Part shown: positions 11,201 through 25,000 of the stretch, one piece after another
Layout of the letters: each line of letters opens with the position of its first letter
How positions within the stretch are numbered: position 1 is the stretch's first letter
From: Rutpela maculata
Lineage: Eukaryota; Arthropoda; Insecta; Coleoptera; Cerambycidae
Length of the DNA: 64,000 nucleotides
Direction: 5' to 3'
NCBI GenBank assembly: GCA_936432065.2
Contig: OW386286.2
Coordinates: forward strand, 9,355,208 to 9,419,207
The notes under the pieces: model-generated
Databases searched by the model: none
Told to the model about the DNA's origin: nothing
What the model saw: only the letters and a program-made list of their open reading frames with translations
Made by a program: the position numbers and the translations under genes

Positions 11201-14200
11201 CTATCTGATTATTTCGTTGCCAGACTTCGTACTCTGTATTGTATTAAAGAGTTTGTAACTAGAAAGTACTGTTTGTCTACGAGACGCTAGAGGACAACGA
11301 GCCCAGGCTATTCGATTGTAGCGATTCACGGTCAATAAACTATACGGTTACCTCAATTAGCAGCTTTTAGACGAGAGAGACGCGCGGAGCGGGGAATCGA
11401 ATGAAAGATATTCCGTTAGGGTCTACAGCCTACGTCAGCTGTAGACACTACAGGCATCTTTGTCTGTATCTTTTGCACGGAAATCAGATCTGTCTGTATC
11501 TTTCATTCGATTCCCCGCTTCGCGCGTCTCTCGTCTAAGGGCTGCTGATCGAGGTAACCGTAGAGTTTACTGACCGTGGTGTCCGTGGTAGCGATTAACG
11601 TGAACAGTTCTGTATTAAATGGATCACAACTCGAATTTAATGTTTGTCTACCTACCAGTAGAGGGCAATAAATTGGATGATTCAAAAATCATTAAAAATG
11701 GGCATTTTCATAAAAGTTTTCACTAAATCACTAGAATTAAAAAAAATCACCAGATCTAGTGAAATTTCACTAGACCTGGCAACACTGGAGAGGACTGTAA
11801 AATGACAATTAGGTTTTTAGTTGGCCGGCCATGTTTTTCTTGTTATATAAAAATATTCAAGGTCAATCTCACAATTATAATTAGCAATAATTATCACTTT
11901 TTCGTTAGCAAATTAAGGTAGAATTACAAGAAACGACTGAAAATTACCGTGGGAACCGAGAAGCAGCCCACTTTTTTAAATTTGCTGATTACGTGTGTCT
12001 ATGCAAATTTTGTATGGATATTAAAATCATTATTATTTCTGAGGGGCTCTTGTTTTTTGGGCCTTTCTTATGTAGTTTTAACGATAAACTGCCGTTGGTT
12101 TTAATTTTTTTGTCATACCTGATGGCTTTTTATTACCTTTTAAATCGGCCTTAGTGAGGTTATAGTGCTCTACGCTTTATACATTTCAAATTCCATTTTA
12201 TCTTCAATAAGTCTGATGGTGTATTTGCTTAAATCAATTTAGAAAAAATAAATACAATAATAAAATTATTTGGATTCCTTCGTGGACATTCTTATAGCTT
12301 CTCAGTTCTAATATGGTTTTAAAAACCAGTTTTAAGGTAGCCTTCTAGGTGTTTTCTAGAAATGCAGGAAGCTAATAGAAAAGCTTCTGACAGCTTTAAA
12401 ATAGGTTTTAAGAAAGGTTTTAAAACGGCCCGAACAAGGTTTTCACCTAAGGAGTTTTATGATGGAATTTAAAAAGGCCTTAACAACCTTCGTAAGGGTG
12501 GGCCCTTTTAGTCTACAAGTCGCTTTATGATGGTATTAAGGATATTGTTACAGCAAAATAGATTTTTCACGGCATTTTATAAATAGTTTTATAGCACCCT
12601 TGTATACATTTAAGAAACTAAAATTGTTCCTTGGGTACTAAATTGAAAATGAATTTCGTTTTTCTCTAATTTCTGTAGAGTTAGTGGTTTCGGAGACCTG
12701 GAAGTACAACGGTGGCATTCGAACGATTATAAGACAAAGTATTTAGTTTAAATATTAAATATCTCAGAAACTATAGCACTTACGTCAAAAACGCTAGCAA
12801 CCAAAAGCTATTAATTAGGCTGAAAAAAAAAATATGTTGTCAACATATCTGGCAGGCCCCTCGGAAGTCCGCCCCCCCCCTATATGGGGGGGGGGCTGCT
12901 TAGAGTGCTTGCTTTAGAAACAAATTGTATTCTGTAAAGGGATTTTAGAAAAAAACGTAACATTTTTGTTTCTTTACAAATATCTCAATAAATATTAGTT
13001 TTAGAGAAAATATGGAAAAATGAAGCTTATAAACTGAGAATGAATTTGTATTTTTTATATATTTGTGAAACAATAACGGAGATATTTAATTTTATATATG
13101 ATATCAGACCGTTTTTACGATAAGGTATTTAGGTTAAAATGTTGAATATCTTAGAGACTGTGACTCTTCCATCAAAAATTCTAAGAAACAAAATTAAACA
13201 TAATTAATCAATCTCTGAAACGATTTTTTGTTTGTTTCTATATCACAAAAATAAAAAAGTTATGGCCGATACAATGTGCATTCTCACATTGTTTTTAACA
13301 ACATGTCGCCACTGTAATTGTAATATTTTTCAAAAATGCTGTTTTTCGTTAATATATTGCATCACCTAGATGCTCAATTTTCTTTGTCCGGTTAATACAC
13401 GTTTTATAAAAAAAATTCCACCCGCCATATTAAAGCCGCCATTTTGAATTTTTTAATTTTGACTTCAGATTCGTAACGAGCAATCCCAAAAACATAACTA
13501 TCCTATGTTTCAAAAACAAATTAATAATACTTTTTCAATATTTAAATTTAGGGGTGGGTAAGAGCAGGTATCCGGACCATATAGAAAATGAAGATGATAC
13601 CTTTTACTACAATAATAACCAATAACGAAAAATTATCATTACATATGAAATTATTCCGAAATTTTACTGTTTACAAGAATATTTGTACTACTGGATAGTA
13701 ATTGTACATCAGCCAAAAACTACAGAACAGGGAAATGAGAATGATTCTCAAATGTAACGATTTCTATATTGCTAAAACGAATTTAAAAAAATCAATAAAT
13801 ACTTTATTCTTCAAGGTAGGTTGTTGTATTCATTATGAATACAACTTCAAACATAATTTGCTGGTGTACCTGAGGTCTTAGTCCTATAATGCAGTTCTTT
13901 CTTTTTTTTTTATTGTGATGATGTTTATGATTGAATTTATTATAATAGGGAACTTGCCCAAAAAATAAAATTGAATTAAAATACTCAAAATCGTAAATTA
14001 ACATCGAGTAACGAGTATTTTCCATTACGAATTTTTTGCTATCACCAGATTCTTGATTTTTTTTTTTCGTTTCAGAGATAACTATAGAAATGTCGGCCAC
14101 GTACGGCAAAAAATCGCGAATTTTGAGCTTCTACAGTAGGCAACTTTTTAATCTTGGCTCCTACGCCAAAACACTACTCTAGCTAATTTAAATATAATTA

Positions 14201-17200
14201 AATTTGCTAAAACTCTTTTTTTTATTTTTTGAATTCCGACAAAAATTAAGGAATTAGAGGGGGGCGGGATTTGGGACTTTTTTTTTTCGGTAAAATTTCT
14301 CCATTTTGTCACCGTAATTAATCGGTAATTAACTGAAATCGATCTCATTTACGATGTTCACTTAATATTATGTACTATTTTGACGCTCTGTTAATCTCGG
14401 CTCTTCGAAACAAAGGCTTCTGAGAAAAATTATTATTAAAGATTTATATACACTCTATAGGGAAACGTGTAATTTCCTACATTTCCTCGAATATCTCGAT
14501 AATTATCGTTTTTTTCGAAAAATTTGTAGATAGCTTATGTAAAGAGAATTAATTGAGCTTTTCGACGCTTTTTTTATTTTTTCTCTAACATAAAAAACAA
14601 AAGACTTATGACCGAATATGCGGACGTCTCAAAGCGAACCGCGGCCCAGTCTACGACGAATACATCAGGAACTCCAGCAACTCACAACGCGCCATGTGGG
14701 ACATTATCAAGAGTAACAGTCAAACACCAAAAGCCCCCCGAGGCAGTGAATTAAGTGCCAACGACTTTAATAATTTTTTTATAAGCATAGCTGACGAGGT
14801 GATCAAAAGTGTCCCAAAGTAAATAAAGACCCAATAGATTACATTAAAATAAATGAAAACTCAGTGTTTAAATTCAGAGATGTTGTAAGGGCGAGCATTA
14901 GTAAGTTAAAAAATAGCAAGAGCAAAGATCATTACGGCATTTCAGTCAAAATTGTCAAAACTCTGGTAAACTTAATATGTATACCAATGACTAAACTAAT
15001 AAAGATAAAAAGATAAAATTGCATATTTGAATAAAGAAATAGCAAATATAAATACAAACAGTGTAGTGGAAACAAAAAATATAGTAAAAAAAGGTGTACA
15101 GACAAAAACACTATCTGAGGAACAAAATCGTAAAAAGTTATCTGAAGACACTAATTCAAATAAAACCTTAATCAACAAAAAACCAGTGCAGCAAATACAA
15201 AAAAATAATGTAAGCATAATGCAAAATAAACAAATGGAACTAATGCATGAAATTATAAATTTAGAACCATCTACTACAAACAGGCAATATTTCGAAAATC
15301 AAAAAGTCTCTTCTATTCAGCCCGAGATAGAAATATCTGAAGCTAGTGAAAAATCCCCTGGAAATAACATACGAGATAACTACACCTATAAACAAGCCCT
15401 GATCGATGGTAAAAAACAAAATAATAATGTTGAACGAGTCACAGGGAACATCAAAAGGCCCAAGAGAAGGGAGATAAACATCGGAACGGCAGAAGCTGAA
15501 GATGCAGAGAACGAATTTATAGGTAAAGAAGGCAATAAAAAAGTATGGCTTTTCATTTCACGAGTAAAAGATCACGTCACAGAAGAAAAGATAAAAAAGT
15601 ACATAAAGAACAAAACAGATCTTCAAGAGGACAGTGATATACTGGTTGAACATATAAAAACCAAATATGATAACGTTAGAAGAGACTGTAAATGCTTTAA
15701 AGTTGGAATAAATTTTGACAAAAAAGATATAGTCTATGAGGAAAACTTTTGGCCAAAGAAAGTTGCTTACAGAAGATTCGATTTTAAAGCAAGAACTCTT
15801 GCTGATGATGAAAGGGACAAGGATTTTTAAATATCAGTAAAAAACTAGAATTACCAAATGAAGCAGTAACTAATTTAAACAATTCCAACGTGAACTCGTT
15901 TTCAAGAACATCTGACGATTATAATCCTAACATAAGAAACGTAACTAAATTTTATAAAAATAAAAGAACAAAAAAAATCCTACATGTGATGCATCAAAAT
16001 GTGCAATGCATAACTAATAAAATAGCGGAAATTGAATTGTTAGTACACGAAGAAAAACCTGAGATATTATGCATTAGTGAACACTGGCTCGCCAATGGGT
16101 ATGCAGACACAGTACAAATTCAAGATTATAAAGTGTGCAGCTTCTATGGAAGAACCAACAAAATTCATGGTGGGGTAATGATTCTAGTTAATGATAATGT
16201 GATTTGTGAAGATATACCTGATGTCCAAAAATTCAATGTAGAACAAGTCTTTGAGTGTTGTGCATGTAAATATAAATTAAATGATTCATCATGTTGCATA
16301 ATACTTTGTATCTATAGTAGCCCAAATCCGGGACATATTAAGGAATTTTTAAATTGTTTGTACAGTTGTTTAGAACATTTACAAAGGCCTGGTAAAAAAC
16401 AAAACATTGTCTTATGTGGTGATTTCAACATCGATATTTTACAAAAAAATAATAACACAGATAGTTTCCGGGAAATTTTAGGCTCCTTCAACGTTACACT
16501 TACTATAAAAGAACCTACACGATACACCAGCACAACAGCTAGCTGTATCGATAATATTGGTCTATATTTAACGGAAAATTATGAATATGAGAGTTCGGTA
16601 ATTTTCTCGGCAATCAGTGATCATACAGCACAGCAGTTGAGAGTCTATTCTGGCGAAGGAAAATACACAGAGAAGGAAAGCAAAATGATTAGACAGATAA
16701 GCAACGAAAACATTCATACATTTAGATATTATCTAACTAAGGAAAAGTGGGATACTATTAAAGGAGATGACATAAATAGCAATTTTGAATCATTTATGCA
16801 AGTTATTACTTATTATTTTGAGATTTGTTTCCCAGTTAAAAAAATTGTAACAAAAAGTAAAAGTAACCAATGGATTACGCGAGGATTAACAATCTCTTCA
16901 CGTAATTTAAAAAATCTGTATTTTATCAGCTTAACTGGTAATATAGATGACATAAACTTTTATAAAAAATATAAAGCTGTCTATAAAAAACTCATTAATT
17001 ATGCAAAAATGCAGTATAATAGTGAACTATTAAGTAAATCGACTAATAAAACAAAAACCGCTTGGAATATCATAAAAAAAGACAAAAGAAAAGGTAACAA
17101 AACCCACATAAACGAAATAAATTTAAATGGTGAACTTGTGAAATGCCCACTATCAATATGCAATGATTTTAATGAATACTTTAACAACACACCACTTAAC

Positions 17201-19039
17201 CTTCAAAATAAAATTAAGAAAAGCGACTTACCTCGTCTTAACTTTAACAATAATAAAAGCTTTTATATGGCTCCTATAACTGTCTCTGAGATAAAGGAAA
17301 CAATAAAATCTTTAAAGCCATCGTACTCAGCGGGTGTTGATGAAATCAGTTCAAACTTGCTTAAAAAGGTAGCAAACCAAATAGCAGAACCTCTTGCATA
17401 TCTCTATAATCAATCAATAGCAACTGGCATTTTTCCTAATCAGCTCAAACATTCCAAAATTATACCTATATTTAAAAAAGGCTCGGAGCTTCTTCTTGAA
17501 AACTATCGACCTATCTCGCTTCTATCGAGTTTTTCAAAAATACTTGAGAAATTAGTCGCAAAAAGAATAACAGTATTTTTCACAAAATGTAGAATTTTCA
17601 CACCTCAACAGTTTGGCTTCCGACAAGGACTCTCAACTGCCGACGCAGTCACATCTTTTGTAAATCATTTGTATGATTGCTTGGATGCTGGTGATAAGGC
17701 GATTGGTCTGTTCCTCGATCTCAGCAAGGCATTTGACCTCGTGGACCATGATATTCTATTATACAAATTGGAGTGTTATGGTGTGCGGGGTGTGCCTCAT
17801 GAGTGGTTTGAAAGTTATCTTACAGGAAGGAGACATCATGTGGAACTTAATAATGTAAAATCTACAACACTTAACTGTAATATAGGTGTCCCACAAGGAT
17901 CGGTACTGGGACCATTGCTTTTTAATATTTTCATAAATGATTTTCCAAATATTGTCAAAACCACTGAACTTGTAATGTTTGCAGATGATGCCAGTCTCTT
18001 AGGTAGATCCTCGAATGAGGAAGACCTAAGAATTAAAATGGGTGCCACGGTTGAAACCTCCAGCACGTGGATGTCTGGTAACAAACTACTTTTAAACCAG
18101 GAAAAACCAATTTTCATAAAATTTTCCATAAATCATGCAGCAAATGATCAAAGTACTTTAATAAAATGTAACGGTATAAGTTTAGAACAAAAATTATCAC
18201 ATAAATTTCTGGGAGTTGAAATCGATAATACTCTAACCTGGAATCACCACATAGACAACGTTTGTAATAAAATCTCCAAATTATGTTTTACTTTGAGGCA
18301 TTTAAAGACTCATGTCAATAATTTTATATTAAAAAATTTCTATTTCGCTCAGATACACTCGAAAATTTCATACTGTTTGATATGTTGGGGCTCAGAATCC
18401 GCAACCCAGAGAGTATTCATAATGCAGAAGCGTGCAGTAAGAATTCTTGCCAATGTCAATAACAGAACAACATGTAGACCTTTATTTAAGCATTATAGCA
18501 TACTTCCACTCCCATGCATATATATTTATCAAATATTAATACATACACAGAAAAACATCAATAACTATAAGAGACTGGGTGATAACCACCATTATGATAC
18601 AAGGAATGTAAATATACTTGAAACTCCAGGGCACAGAACATCTAAATTTGAGAAGTGCCCAAAATATAAAGGGATTATATTATACAATAAATTATCTGAC
18701 GAATATAAAAATCTGTCCGTCAATAAATTCAAACAAAAAATAAGGAAACTGCTATTAACTCACTGCTTCTATAGTGAGGAAGAGTTTTTACTGCATGATT
18801 TTGCATGAAAACATCCGTATATATATATATTTTTTTAAATACTTTTAATTTATAAATTTTAATGTGTTGACGTATATTGTAATTATGAATGTATTACCAT
18901 GATTTGATTTGAACTTTTTTAAATATTTTTTTAATAATGCATTGTTTTTAAAATTGTTTTTTTATAATTCTAAGATGCACCTCAGTGCATCATATACTGT
19001 GACATATCCTATAACTGTATAAGTTCCTTGGATGAATAA

Positions 19040-19071
<32 letters not shown>

Positions 19072-22000
19072 GTATAAAAGCCAATATATTTCCAAATAGC
19101 TTAAAAATAACAAGAGTAGTTCCTATTTTCAAGAAGAGATCCTACAAAGACCCATCAAATTACAGACCGATCTCACTGGTACCTATTTTTTCTAAAATTT
19201 TTGAGTCTCTTTTAAAAACACAAATAGTGGAATTCTTTGAGAAAAATAATTTATTTAGTCCATGTCAAAATGGGTTCCGAAACTGCAAATCGACATCAAC
19301 AGCAATTAATAACCTCACTCAACTAATTAACGATGGGTTTGAAAATTATGTGTTCACATTTGCATCCTTTTACGATTTGACAAAAGCCTTTGACAGTGTA
19401 TCTCATGATACGCTCATAAGGAAATTATCTGCATATGGTTTTGATGAGAACAGCTTGAGTCTTGTTAAATCATACCTCACAGAACGATGTCAGTACGTGA
19501 CATACAATAACACACATTCTAATAAAAAAACCGTCCTACACGAAGTACCGCAGGGATCGGTGCTAGGTCCCGCTCTTTTCATAATTTATATTAACGATTT
19601 GCCCAACTGCGATCCCAGTGCAAATCTAATTTTATTCGCAGATGACACCACTGAGGTACAAGAGGATTTATCGCTTGATCTTGTCAAGATTAAATCTTTG
19701 AACACACAATCAAATATAAAAACCTGGTATGCTGCTAACACACTAGGAATAAATGATAACAAGACGCAACATCTTACATTTAGCTTACGACCTACAAAAA
19801 ACCACAACGAAGACACAAAAAATGAATCAAATTTTTAGGTATCCACCTAGATCCTATGCTGACTTGGGAAAAACACGTGGATAACCTCTCAACAAAAATT
19901 TCGAGAAACATTTATTTAGTCAGGAACCTAGTGAATTCAGTCAGCCAAGAAGTTTTGATAACAGCATACTATGGTCACATATACTCAAATATAAGTTATG
20001 CCGTCCTCAGTTGGGGACACTCCGCTCACGCATCTAAAACATTTGGATTACAAAGGCGATGCATCAGAATTAATTGAAATACCGAGACTGCTGTCGGCAA
20101 ACTTTCAAAAAACTTAATATACTTACGCTACCATGCATTTTTATACTAGAATGCCTTATACATACAAAAAAAAATGAACACCTACTCAACAAACATAGTG
20201 ATGTTCACAATTATGAAACAAGAAATAACCACAATGTCGTACCAAACTTTCACAGGCTGTCAAGAACCAGAGACGGTACCGGTTATTACTGCATCAAATT
20301 TTTGAATGTCTTGCCAGAGGCAATTAAACAATTAAATATAAACCAGTTCAAAACGAAGCTAAAAGCTTATTTGAAATTAAAAGCGTTTTACACCTTTGAG
20401 GAATACCTCCAAGATAACTTTGAGGATCTCATTTTTAGTCTGTAGTTTTCTTTTATTCAGTTTCTGTCCTTTGTCAAGTTTTATCTTTTTATTCTAGTTT
20501 TAACTTATGTTTGTATTAATTTTTAATCTTATGACCTATGTATACACCCAGTGTCTTAACATCAATAAACCATTATTATTATTATTATTATTATTATTAG
20601 GGTGAATGGCTAAAGTAACGCCATCTGTTGAATACCACGCGAGACTAGTTTTTACCCGGCGACGTCACAGTGCTTTTCGTGAGGATTTCAACTTTAATTA
20701 TTTATTACAAAGTAAGTACTGCGATTTAAGAGCTGATATTCGGTGTGGCGTGTTTTTATACATAAATACACACTTTAATGAAATTTAAAAAAAATGGGCA
20801 AGCTCCCCATTCTACATGACGGGCTAATGTCTAATTAGTCTTAAATTTTTATATAATGAACTAGTGTATGTTTATATTAGGTTGTTCTATTTCCAATAAA
20901 GTTATATGTTTTTTATTGAATGTATTGAATTCTATCATACACCATTGGAAGGGGGATAAAACAAAGATGTTTTTAAAGTTATTTGAATGTTATATGAATG
21001 CTATTTTTGAGAAAATGTCCTTTAATTTTACACTCAGTACTTAAATTTGTGTACAAAATATTTTATATTGTTCCATTGAAAATTAGAAAATAAAATATTT
21101 AACACAAATAAAACCTTTCAATAGTGTAATAATATTGTTTACTAACAGAAATTCCAATAATAAACAAAAATATCTAAAAAGGCCGAAATAACCCCCTCTA
21201 TTAATCCCTTAGAATTTTCTATCAATGTATTAAGCACCCTGTATAAATAGAAATAAACTATACAATATGGTGCTATACAATGTTATGTATATGAAGTTTT
21301 CCTGGACTAGTATTTTGTTGCTTTTAAAGATTTTTAAGTAAATCTTAAAAATGCAACTTTTCAGTCCTCCATCCAAAACCAAAGATGATGTCCAAGACCC
21401 AGAGGCAAAATTTTGGGTCTGGTACACTGACGGTTTTGGAAGTTTAGAATGATTAATGGTCGTAAAATAATTTTTTACAGTTGGTGCAGTACATTTAATG
21501 AAGTCAGTACAGGTATAGTCCCTAGTCCCCATCTATCATTGGGCCTGTTGGTATTTGTGATGCTATATCTTTTATTCAATGTATATAAGGATTTCCATTG
21601 AACAGTGTCTTACATTTATTCCAATACAATTGCTAGACACAGGGTTCGGACCCATTTAAAAAAAAACAAGTGTTTATTTTTTTATTAAACTTTGATATAA
21701 AAAACATTCACGTAGGTTTGATCCTGAAGTGGCATCCACTTATATGCCAATTTTATTTGCCAAATTTTTTTATTTGCATGGATGGCAGGCAAGAAGGAAC
21801 ATATTTTATCAACGGTTTTTTCACACCATTCAGGAAAATCATCAATAAGTCCAAAACCGTTTCATAAATCGAAGAATTTCTTTTTCAATAGCCAGTGAAA
21901 TGGGAAATTAATTTCTGTATAGCTCGTTTCCAAAGGATAATTTGTATTCCAGCTGCAACTCTTATATTATGAAACACTTCAGAGCCAATAACACAGATTA

Positions 22001-25000
22001 AAACAAATCAGATGTTTCACTTAATAGTATTCCCCATGTAACCAGTTTCATTTTTTGTTATGTCACGTTACCTGCCAGGATTCTGGGCAGAAATCATAAA
22101 CAGAGTTGGCTTCAGCTCAAGAGTTATTTCAGACAGATAAAGTCACTGAAACCGAACTAAAAAACACTACAAATTCACTTAAAAACGTGTAAATACAGTC
22201 CAACTCAGAAAAATATTAAAAATGTTGAAATCATGAACTATCACAGAGCCTAAACATACTCACAAATGTTTAAATTAAGAGCGATTGGTATAATGCGCAG
22301 ATCACCTCACAAATTGGTACCTGCTTGGAGTTGATTTATTATCTAAACCATGATATGTCATAAGTGCAACATCTGGTTTGTTTTAATCTGTGCCAAAAAT
22401 ACCCTAAATGTATAAAATCGAAAGTATTTTAAAAATGAAAGTAAAATTTCCTGACTTTTATAGTTTTTCCAAGACATATTAATTGGCGCCAATGTCCATA
22501 GAAGCGAAAATACTGTTTTTATTGATATGTAGCATCACCTAGATGCTCAAGTTTTTTTGTCCGTTTAAAACACTTGCTTTTGAAAAAATTTCCATCTGCC
22601 ATATTAGCGCAGCCATTTTGAATTTTTTTATGTTACGATTCAAAAATAAATCAGCAATACTTTTTCAAATATTAAACATCTAAATTTGGGGGTGGGGGTA
22701 ACAGCAAGTGTTGGGACCATATAGAAATTGAAGATGATACCATTTACTACAAAATTACCCACAAAAAAAATGATTCATAATTTTTACATACTTTTTATCT
22801 TCAAGTAATGTAGTATTAAAATATTGCAGTATTGAAAAGAGTGGGAAAAATTAATCATCTAAAATATCATTAAAAAAAAAGACTTAATATAGCCTGGTTC
22901 TAAGATATAAATAGAAAGCGTGAGTGCTTTGTAATAGACTAGTTCACAAGTTCAAAACCGTGTTAATGCTTGATAAAGCTCGTAAAAATATGAGTGAGGG
23001 CTCATTGGATTCGCAATGACGTCTAGAAAAATGTGCACAAGTTTCAAACCCGCACATAAACAATTGCAATAGTTATAAACAAATGAAGATTGAAAAAATA
23101 ACGAGTTTCGTTTTTTGCAAATAACTTGAAAACTATTAATATTGAAGAAATTTTAAAGACAGGTTCTTAAAGAGGAAGAAATTTCCAATAAAAAGTCCCA
23201 ATTTCCGAAACTTTATCTCTATTATTAATAATTTTAATTTAATGTTGAAAATAGAGCTCCGCGCGGCGAACACTAAGCAGTTACGATGCTCTGAAACCGG
23301 CCGTAATAAGTAAAAATATTTTTTTATGTTATCAAATATTAATTTAAAAATTTTGAAAAATTATGGTATTATTTAGACACTTAAAGGAACAATATCCCGT
23401 TGAAAAAAAATTGTTTCACCGATTTTTCATAAAATGAGCCTACTGTTAATTATTATCAAATTTTTTTAGAGTTTGCGTTTATATTTCAACTTCAAGTAAT
23501 TGTTAAACAAAAGCTACTAAAATTATTTCGCTTCGTGGAGACCTTATGTCAACGATACTTTATGGGATTATGACTTTGTGATGTTTTTAATCGTTATAGT
23601 CTATTAGTTATTAATTATTTAACCTAACAAAAACTAAAAAATGAAAAAGAGAAGTTGAAATTTCTTTTTTTTTATTAATTTGAATTATTATTACTATTTT
23701 TATATTCATAAATAATATAAATTTTTATTGCTATTTGTTTAAACAAATTTTATAAACAAATAGATAAATTACGTATTTTTGAAAAAAGTTTTTTTAATTG
23801 TTTATAATCATTTTTTTCCTTTTTTCATTATTTAACTAAATTATTAAAAAAAAAATTATTCTCAAAGTTTATTATTTGCAATTCTTTACAAGTAGACGGA
23901 AAAAAGAAATTTTTGTTGTTGTTAATTTATTTGTTTATTTAATAAACAATTTGTTATTAGCAATGGCCGAATGTGTTTATATTCTTTTTAGATAGAAAAA
24001 AAAAACAAACAAAAACAACCGTATACATAAACATGTCAAAAAAAATTAAATTTAAAATTCTATAAAAAATATCAAACATTTTTTTTTGACAAGTTATGTA
24101 TATGGTTGTTTTTGTTATTTTTATTTCTATCTAAAAATATGATCACATTCGGCGATTGTTAATAAACAATTTGTTATTAACAATATTATTTTCTTTTTTC
24201 CACTTTGTAGAGAATTGCAAATAATAAATTTTAAGAATAAAATGTTTTCTTAATAATTTGTTTAAATAATGAAAAAAGGAAAAAAATGATTATAAACAAT
24301 TTAAAAAAAAATTTAAGAAATTTTTTTTTTTAATCATAGTATTTTATAACAAATATAATGGCAAAAATTTTTGTTTCAAAAATTTATCTGTTTATAAAAT
24401 TTATTTAAACAAATAGCAATAAAAATTTAAAGTTTATGTAATCTTACAATATTTTTGAATATAAAAACTAATAATAATAAAATTAATAAAAAAAAATTCA
24501 AATCTCTTTTTCATAGTTTAGTTTTTTTTTTTAGGTTAAATAATTAATAACTAATAGAATATCACAATTAAAAACATCGCAATGTCATAATCCCATAAAG
24601 TATAGTTGACATAAGGTCCCCTCGAAGCGAAATAACTTTAGTGGCTTTTGTTTAACAATTATCCGACTTGAAATACAAACGCAAATTCTAAAAAAAATTG
24701 TTAATTAACAACAGGTTCATTTTATGAAAAATCGGTGAAACAATTTTCTTTAAACAGAATATTGTTCCTTTAAGTGTCTAAATAATACCATACTTTTTTT
24801 AAATTAATATTTAATAGCAAAAAAATATTGTTATTTATTGCGGCCAGTTTCAGAGCATCGTCACGGCTTTCAACGTTAAATTAAAATTATTAATAATAGA
24901 GAGAGTTTCGGGAGTTGGGACTTTTTTATTGGAAATTTCTTCCTGTTTAAGAACCTTTCTTTAAAATTTCTTAAATATTAATAGTTTTCGAGTTATTTGC

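Larger units (their letters stand above)
9374..12635. mobile_element. TA-target MITE/element with CCCAAGGAACAATTT TIRs, itself carrying two insertions
   Basis: 15-bp inverted ends CCCAAGGAACAATTT (9374-9388; inverse at 12621-12635) next to TA on both sides. Interior AT-rich with scattered AAGGCCTT-like motifs, no ORF. Two younger MITEs (9965-10683 and 11019-11787) lie inside it. Length without these is about 1.77 kb. Confidence 0.7.
15000..19070 (+). mobile_element. Non-LTR retrotransposon B (APE-type), intact ORF2, nested in A2
   Basis: About 4.07 kb: ORF1-like (15027-15830), ORF2 (15890-18808), a 3' UTR with a perfect stem-loop GATGCAC-CTCA-GTGCATC (18974-18991) and an (ATT)n tail (19041-19070). 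Inserted into the RT of A2, which flanks it on both sides. Lies in sense orientation to the plus strand, antisense to UBE2K. ORF1 probably lacks its 5' part. Confidence 0.9.

Noticed and set aside
12871..12896. C9-TATAT-G10 as a terminator
   Set aside because: Eukaryotic intron context. It is a simple mononucleotide hairpin with no supporting signal.
17836..18129. 97-aa minus-strand ORF
   Set aside because: Antisense shadow of the RT domain of element B.
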